Of a stretch of DNA of 64,000 nucleotides, positions 60,201 through 64,000 are shown one piece after another. The DNA comes from Salegentibacter sp. Hel_I_6. Lineage in GTDB: Bacteria; Bacteroidota; Bacteroidia; Flavobacteriales; Flavobacteriaceae. The DNA lies in contig NZ_JQNQ01000001.1 in NCBI RefSeq assembly GCF_000745315.1, positions 2,356,001 through 2,420,000 of the forward strand, given 5' to 3'. Position numbers and translations under genes: made by a program. Each line of letters begins with the position of its first letter. The stretch's first letter is position 1. Below the pieces are notes generated by a model. It worked only from the letters and a program-made list of their open reading frames with translations, was not told where the DNA came from and searched no databases.

Positions 60201-60770
60201 AGCACCACGAATACTGGCTTCTTTAATTTGCGGAAGTAATTCTATGCGTTCCTGTAAATACTCGCCATATTCCTTTAACTGCTGAACGGTATAATCTCCA
60301 GTGAGGTTAATATTTAAAATGGGTTGTTCTTCAGAAATATTAAGGTCGAAGACGTTTGGTTCTACTTTTGCACCATTATCTAAAGTTGGCCAGGTAGTTT
60401 CGGCTTTTACCAAATCTACCTTGTCCTTTACCTTGGTTTTGGCACTTTCAACCTCTACATCTTCTTCAAATTCCACAATAACCAGGGAATAATCCTGAAA
60501 GGTTGAAGAGGAAATTTCCTTTACGCCTGCAATATCATTAAATTCTTCTTCAAGGGGTTCGGTAATAAATTTCTCTACATCCTCTGCAGAGTTTCCTGGG
60601 TTTACAGAGCTTACGTATATCTTGGTCTCTACCACCTCTGGGAAAGTTTCCCTTGGCATATTGTAGTAAGACATAAGACCACCAATCATAACAATGGCGA
60701 TAATTACATATACCGTCATTTTATTATTAATCGCCCAGGACGAAAGCTTAAATTCTCTATCTAAATTCAT
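57297..60770 (-). CDS. RND efflux permease (AcrB/HAE1 family)
   Basis: 1157 residues, twelve transmembrane helices in two halves. N-terminal motif PRETFPEV and IYVSSVNPGNSAEDVEKFITEPLEE; helix 4 GLGMLVDNGIVVVENVYTLMDEGMPRKQAAKQG (the conserved Asp pair region of proton relay); helix 10-12 GIISLAGIVVNNAIVLIDY. It expels hydrophobic compounds together with the adaptor and TolC. Last gene of the TetR-TolC-adaptor-permease operon; a basic tail (KRKERKQRKLEAKA) ends it. Confidence 0.95.
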   Translation of the reverse strand: MNLDREFKLSSWAINNKMTVYVIIAIVMIGGLMSYYNMPRETFPEVVETKIYVSSVNPGNSAEDVEKFITEPLEEEFNDIAGVKEISSSTFQDYSLVIVEFEEDVEVESAKTKVKDKVDLVKAETTWPTLDNGAKVEPNVFDLNISEEQPILNINLTGDYTVQQLKEYGEYLQERIELLPQIKEASIRGAEEMEVEIAVDIYKMTASQVSFTDIVNAVSAENRTISGGNVITSGVQKNIRIIGEIEDPKELQNVVVKRDGGNIFLRDIAKINFREKDATTFAREYGNPVVMLDVKKRAGKNMIEAVDQIKEIVKKEQEEYLPESLGISLTNDLSTNTRNQVDDLVNNIIFGVILVVLVLMFFLGFRNALFVGIAIPLSMFLSYIILSSMGYTLNTMVLFALVMGLGMLVDNGIVVVENVYTLMDEGMPRKQAAKQGMGEIAWPIIASTATTLAAFFPLGLWPGIVGKFMVIFPITLSIVLGSSLFVALIINSMLTSQFMKTEEEEFTKKKLIKISSILAGFGALLLIVGFVVDAGVLRAFGNILILAAILLWAYKYFISRGVDYFQHTALKKMENVYEKTLKYALRGKKAYVFFFGTLLLLFLSFVLIALIQPKVLFFPENEPNQVITYIEYPEGTDIHKTNDLTKQVEQRVFDAIKQYEDEDGYNFMVESAISQVGEGAGNPQTDGGQQNEMPHKAKITLSMREFTERRGVSSSEVLSEVREAVHGFPGASIVVEKDAAGPPTGYPINMELKGEDYEKMLLEAENLRSYVNDLSIAGIEELKIDVNKSKPELSVKVDRRKAGQLGVSTSQVGQTLRRAIYGEEVSTYKEGDDDYEINLRFADEFRYNENVLFNQPITFKDQNTGEIVQVPISSLVTTESASSFSSIKRKDLKRVITLYSNVLQGYNGNEIVGQLKTALRTYDLPKDITLEFTGEQEEQEENMAFLLKALLIAMGGILLILVAQFNSLSKPIIIVMAVVLSLVGVFLGLIIFQMDFIIIMTMMGIISLAGIVVNNAIVLIDYTQILIDREKRKFNLDDDELLTREQYFDCIVRGGRSRLRPVLLTAITTVLGLIPLAVGLNIDFFSLFIDYDPKLFIGGDNVIFWGPLAWTVIFGLVFATFLTLVVVPVMFYLVNRAKVKTADKRKERKQRKLEAKA

Positions 60771-60776
60771 TGTAGC

Positions 60777-61949
60777 TTAGTTTCTTATTTTAACTTCCTG
60801 ACCATCACGAAGGTTCTTAGCTCCTTCAACGATAAGCGTTTGTCCAGATTCAAGACCTTTGGTTATTTCTATTAGGTCATTGTAAGAATAACCGGTTTCT
60901 ACAATTTGTCTCTGTGCAGTACCAATATTATCGTCTCCTTCTTTTTCCTGAAGAACAAACACCACGCTTTCTCCCTGTGCATTTTTAAGCAATGCATTTT
61001 CTGGAATAATTACAGCGCTTTCTGCGGTATAGTCATTTAGTTTAATGGTGGCAATCTGGTTTGGTTTTACCATTCCGTTTTCATTTGGAATTGCTACTTC
61101 TATATTGAAGGAGCGATTGTTGGCATTTATAGTATTTCCAACTCTTCTTATTTCACCTTCAATTTCCCGGTTTACAGATCCAATTTCTACAATCACTTCG
61201 GTTCCTTTTCTAACATTATTTAAATAAGATTCTGGTACCGCAGCCTCTACATACATGTTCTTTAGACTTACTAAGCGAAATAACTGACTTTGCCCGGGGC
61301 TTACTACTTCTCCCTGCTCGGTAAGAATTTCGTCTACGATCCCGCTAAAGGGAGCTCTAACAATAGTTTTGTCTAATTGAGACTTTAATCTGTTTACCGA
61401 ATTTTGCATAGACTCGTAATTGGTCTTAGCTTCTAAATACTGCATTTCTGAACCTATGTTCTGTTCCCAAAGGCGTTCCTGCCGCTCAAAAGTAGTTTTT
61501 GCTAAAGTAGCCTGAGTCTCTAATTGTGCTAATTCGCTGGAAAGTCCGCCATCATCAATTTTAGCGAGCACCTGTCCTTTGTTTACTTCCTGACCTTCTT
61601 CCACTCGTAGATCCTGGAGAATTCCAGAAAATTCAGAATAAATTAGAATGTTTTCATCGGTGGCAACATCTCCCTGAACTTCAGCATAATGTTTAAAGAG
61701 CGTATCATTAACTTTTTGAGTCACTACAAGATCTAAACGCCGGGTTTTATCTAAACGGTCTATGGCCTGGTCTAGCTTGTCTAATTTTTGAGTGAGATCG
61801 CTTTGCTCTTTGCTTAGTTCAGCTTTTTTGGCTCTAATCTCGGTAAGATTTTCATTTTCTATAAGTTCGTCTATAGATTTTTCCCCTTTGTTATTTCCAC
61901 ACGATAGAATTAATAGCGGAATACTTATTAAAATAGCTAACTTTTTCAT
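60777..61949 (-). CDS. RND periplasmic adaptor lipoprotein
   Basis: 390 residues from ATG 61949. The upstream ATG at 61982 would put 11 residues before the signal peptide and overlap tolC, so the inner start is preferred. Lipobox LLILSCGNN; then coiled-coil hairpin (ENLTEIRAKKAELSKEQSDLTQKLDKLDQ), lipoyl halves (GILQDLRVEEGQEVNKGQVLAKID and ...RAPFSGIVDEILTEQGEVVSPG), beta-barrel and membrane-proximal domains. Links the permease to TolC. Confidence 0.92.
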   Translation of the reverse strand: MKKLAILISIPLLILSCGNNKGEKSIDELIENENLTEIRAKKAELSKEQSDLTQKLDKLDQAIDRLDKTRRLDLVVTQKVNDTLFKHYAEVQGDVATDENILIYSEFSGILQDLRVEEGQEVNKGQVLAKIDDGGLSSELAQLETQATLAKTTFERQERLWEQNIGSEMQYLEAKTNYESMQNSVNRLKSQLDKTIVRAPFSGIVDEILTEQGEVVSPGQSQLFRLVSLKNMYVEAAVPESYLNNVRKGTEVIVEIGSVNREIEGEIRRVGNTINANNRSFNIEVAIPNENGMVKPNQIATIKLNDYTAESAVIIPENALLKNAQGESVVFVLQEKEGDDNIGTAQRQIVETGYSYNDLIEITKGLESGQTLIVEGAKNLRDGQEVKIRN

Positions 61950-61971
61950 TGTTGATATTTGATGGGTATAT

Positions 61972-63327
61972 TTAGTCTTCATTGTTATATTTTCTGGTAT
62001 CCAAAAGGTTTTCTAACTCAACCTTTGCGGTAATTACATTTAACATAGATTGTAAGAAATCCTGTTGCGCCTGGTAAAGTTGACGCTGGGCTTCACTTAG
62101 CTCAAAACTGCTGGCAATTCCTTCAAAAAACTTAATCTGGTTTTTATTTTCAATTCTTTCGGCTAGTTCCAGGTTTTTCTTTTGCGCCTGGTAATTTTCA
62201 AGACTAAACTCGTAATCACTTTTAGCTGAATTGATTTGACGTTTTACTTCGTTTTCGGTTTGTTCCAGTTCTACCATCGCCTGTTCATAGGCAATTTGTT
62301 TTTGCTGAGTTCTGGAATTTCTCATTCCGCTGCTAAAAATGGGTATGTTTAAACTTACTCCTAATATAGACTGATCAAAATACTCCTGATCACTATCAAA
62401 AAAAGTGAATTGCTGGCTGAAGCCCTGAACACCATAATTTAGAAATCCGCTTAGCGAAGGGAGTGCTTTAGATTTTTCCAGCTTCACTTCAATTTCGCGA
62501 GATTCAGCGGTGTTGGCGGCAATTCTGTAATCTATATTTTCTTCAACAGGAATTTCTTCTTGCAATAGTTCCAAATCGAAGTATTGCATTGCCAAGGCAT
62601 CTAATTCTTCGGTTAGGTTAACAGGTTTTTCTACTGGTATCCCAAGTGTAAGATTGAACATTTCGTAGGCAATATCGCGCATTCGCTGGCTTCGGCTCAA
62701 GTTGTTTTTTAAGTTGAGCAAAGTGATTTCTAACTGTTCTACATCTTCTTCTTCAGCGAGACCATTTTTAAAGATCTCATTGGTCTCATCATAATTCTTC
62801 TGAACGTTTTCTACATTCTTGTTAAGAATTGCTACGTTTTCTTCCGCAAGCAAAACATTTCCGTAGGCATTTATTACCGCTTTTTTTATTTCAAGATCGG
62901 TTTTTGTTTTTGCATTTTCAGAAATTTGAAGCAAGGTTTTAGCCGATTGAATTCCTACAATATAAGAACCATCAAAAATAAGTTGGTTCCAGGTAGCGGT
63001 GGCATTTACATTGTGCTTTGTGCCAAAAGTAACCGGGACAAATTCGCCGGGTTCCCCTCCCGCAATTTCTGCCGGAAGCAAGGTAACGGGCAATTTTAAA
63101 TTGTTTTGATAATCTCCAGTAGCGCTAATTTGTGGTAATCCCTGCGCAATAATCTCCCATTTTTGTTTTAACGCAATTTCAATGTCTTTTTGCGAATTTA
63201 TTGAGGAGTAATTATTCTCCAGGGCGTATTTTATAGCTTCTTCTAGTGTAAAGCTGTAATCCTCCTGGGTTTCCTGGGCTATGCTGTTTAGCGAGATCAG
63301 CAAAATTAACAGGTATCTAAATTTCAT
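61972..63327 (-). CDS. TolC-family outer-membrane efflux protein
   Basis: 451 residues. Signal peptide (MKFRYLLILLISLNSIAQ), then two structural repeats of long helices with the sequence LEEAIKYALENNYSSINSQKDIEIA and RQINSAKSDYEFSLENYQAQKKNLELAERI. Overlaps the TetR stop by 11 nt and its stop lies 22 nt before the adaptor ATG. Outer-membrane exit duct of the efflux pump. Confidence 0.93.
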   Translation of the reverse strand: MKFRYLLILLISLNSIAQETQEDYSFTLEEAIKYALENNYSSINSQKDIEIALKQKWEIIAQGLPQISATGDYQNNLKLPVTLLPAEIAGGEPGEFVPVTFGTKHNVNATATWNQLIFDGSYIVGIQSAKTLLQISENAKTKTDLEIKKAVINAYGNVLLAEENVAILNKNVENVQKNYDETNEIFKNGLAEEEDVEQLEITLLNLKNNLSRSQRMRDIAYEMFNLTLGIPVEKPVNLTEELDALAMQYFDLELLQEEIPVEENIDYRIAANTAESREIEVKLEKSKALPSLSGFLNYGVQGFSQQFTFFDSDQEYFDQSILGVSLNIPIFSSGMRNSRTQQKQIAYEQAMVELEQTENEVKRQINSAKSDYEFSLENYQAQKKNLELAERIENKNQIKFFEGIASSFELSEAQRQLYQAQQDFLQSMLNVITAKVELENLLDTRKYNNED

Positions 63328-63955
63328 TTCCTTGTTTATTAGATTTTAATAATTCATCTAGTGTATTAAGTCCTTTTGCAGTGCAAATTGAATTGAGGTG
63401 GTATTTTAAAAAATAATCCATCAATTTTGCATTGCTATATTCGTCTTCCGGGAACAGGTTTTTATCTTTTATTCCCAACATCCCAACAAAGTAAATTCGA
63501 CTGACAAAAGAAATGGGGATATCCCCCTTATAATGTCCAGTAGTAATGCCACGCTCGAGGTTGTCTATAAGAATTCGCTGAACAATTTCAAATTGCTTTT
63601 CACGCAGCGGGAAATAAACCTCTGGGTAATATTTCTTTAGTTGAAATTGAGGAGAGCTTTTCTCATTTTTCAACATTTGCATCGCGTATTTTTTCATCTC
63701 ATAAGTCTCAACAATAGGATTTAATTTCCTGGAGCTAAGAATGGCAATACCATGTTCTATTTCCTTTATTAAATAGTCTACTGTTGCTTTTACAAGTTTG
63801 GTCTTAGTGCTAAAATGTGCATAAATGGTCTTCTTGGATATTGCCATTTTCTGGGCGATATCATCCATTGTTACACTTTTAAATCCCAGACTTAAGAAAA
63901 GATCTGTAGCATTTTTTATAATATCTTCTTTCACTCGTTTTATAATTTCGTGCAA
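63317..63955 (-). CDS. TetR-family regulator of the efflux operon
   Basis: 212 residues from the TTG at 63955; a GTG at 63934 gives the more usual start (M)KEDIIKNATDLFLSLGFK and is the likely true start (205 residues). No ATG is available in this frame ahead of the helix-turn-helix. The N-terminal domain is SVTMDDIAQKMAISKKTIYAHFSTKTKLVKATVDYL, a complete TetR motif; the C-terminal ligand domain is helical. It overlaps the tolC start by 11 nt, so it is the first gene of the operon and probably autoregulates it. Confidence 0.9.
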   Translation of the reverse strand: MHEIIKRVKEDIIKNATDLFLSLGFKSVTMDDIAQKMAISKKTIYAHFSTKTKLVKATVDYLIKEIEHGIAILSSRKLNPIVETYEMKKYAMQMLKNEKSSPQFQLKKYYPEVYFPLREKQFEIVQRILIDNLERGITTGHYKGDIPISFVSRIYFVGMLGIKDKNLFPEDEYSNAKLMDYFLKYHLNSICTAKGLNTLDELLKSNKQGNEI

Positions 63956-63962
63956 AACTACA

Positions 63963-63994
63963 ATACGGAAACGTATAAAACAATAAAAGTTTCC
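63963..63994. promoter_or_regulatory. possible TetR operator upstream of the efflux operon
   Basis: ATACGGAAACGTAT (63963-63976) is a palindrome with 5-bp arms, and GGAAAC (63967-63972) is repeated inverted as GTTTCC at 63989-63994. Both lie just upstream of the regulator gene and fit an autoregulatory operator, though at low strength. Confidence 0.4.
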
Positions 63995-64000
63995 TTAGTT

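Noticed and set aside
1..64000. tRNA, rRNA, CRISPR arrays, transposases, phage genes
   Set aside because: I looked for T-loop-like sequences, direct repeat-spacer patterns and DDE or integrase motifs and found none that could be supported by eye.

Overview
This AT-rich window looks like a chromosomal segment of a marine or soil-type member of the Bacteroidota, most likely family Flavobacteriaceae (inference). The grounds are the TAnnTTTG promoter elements, often 5-20 nt before the start codon; the sdhC-sdhA-sdhB order with a one-subunit cytochrome b; an SDR-type threonine dehydrogenase; carboxypeptidase-regulatory-like TonB receptors; signal peptides ending in AQ or SQ; and flavobacterial families such as DUF4374 and DUF4174. 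I see no rRNA, tRNA, prophage, insertion sequence, transposase or CRISPR array.

Layout. 1-7446 is almost entirely minus strand: an alpha/beta hydrolase cut by the window edge, a DUF1275 membrane protein, a small anchored protein, a UspA-like protein, a histidine kinase/response regulator pair directly behind an aminopeptidase P gene, and a cbpA-cbpM co-chaperone pair. 7778-16467 is plus strand: asnB (GTG start), the succinate dehydrogenase operon with a foreign-looking four-helix-bundle (23S rRNA intervening-sequence-protein type) gene between sdhA and sdhB, a methionine-type aminotransferase, pdeM and a TspO-like protein. 16495-25851 holds a disulfide-reductase-like flavoprotein, mfd, an SDR protein, a large membrane M28 peptidase and a CBS-pair protein. 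25973-31525 is a minus-strand run of small and envelope genes. 31710-40999 carries a tail-less SSB, a GH9 cellulase, a histone-deacetylase-family amidohydrolase, an 808-residue macroglobulin/plug-like protein, metG, a lipoprotein and a YraN nuclease-fold protein.

41092-51710 contains an M13 peptidase, tdh, and a complete iron-siderophore uptake locus (TonB receptor, DUF4374 lipoprotein, PepSY membrane protein) divergent from an AraC/PchR-like regulator. It matches the XusABC xenosiderophore system of Bacteroides in content and order. 51778-57151 has a cold-shock protein, a ClC channel with CBS domains, aspS and small secreted proteins. 57297-63955 is a four-gene RND efflux operon (TetR regulator, TolC, adaptor, permease).

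Most of the window is core metabolism and envelope function, and I found no clear new defence or biosynthetic system. The most unusual signals are: the four-helix-bundle gene bracketed by short repeats inside the sdh operon; four intergenic copies of a 13-bp near-palindrome (CTCGATAATCGAG), two of them inside a longer ~50-bp repeat; a second family of hairpin-rich intergenic repeats; a one-domain DEAD-box-like protein with a degenerate motif II; three well-supported GTG starts; and a shared TAnnTTTGCG promoter form before housekeeping genes.
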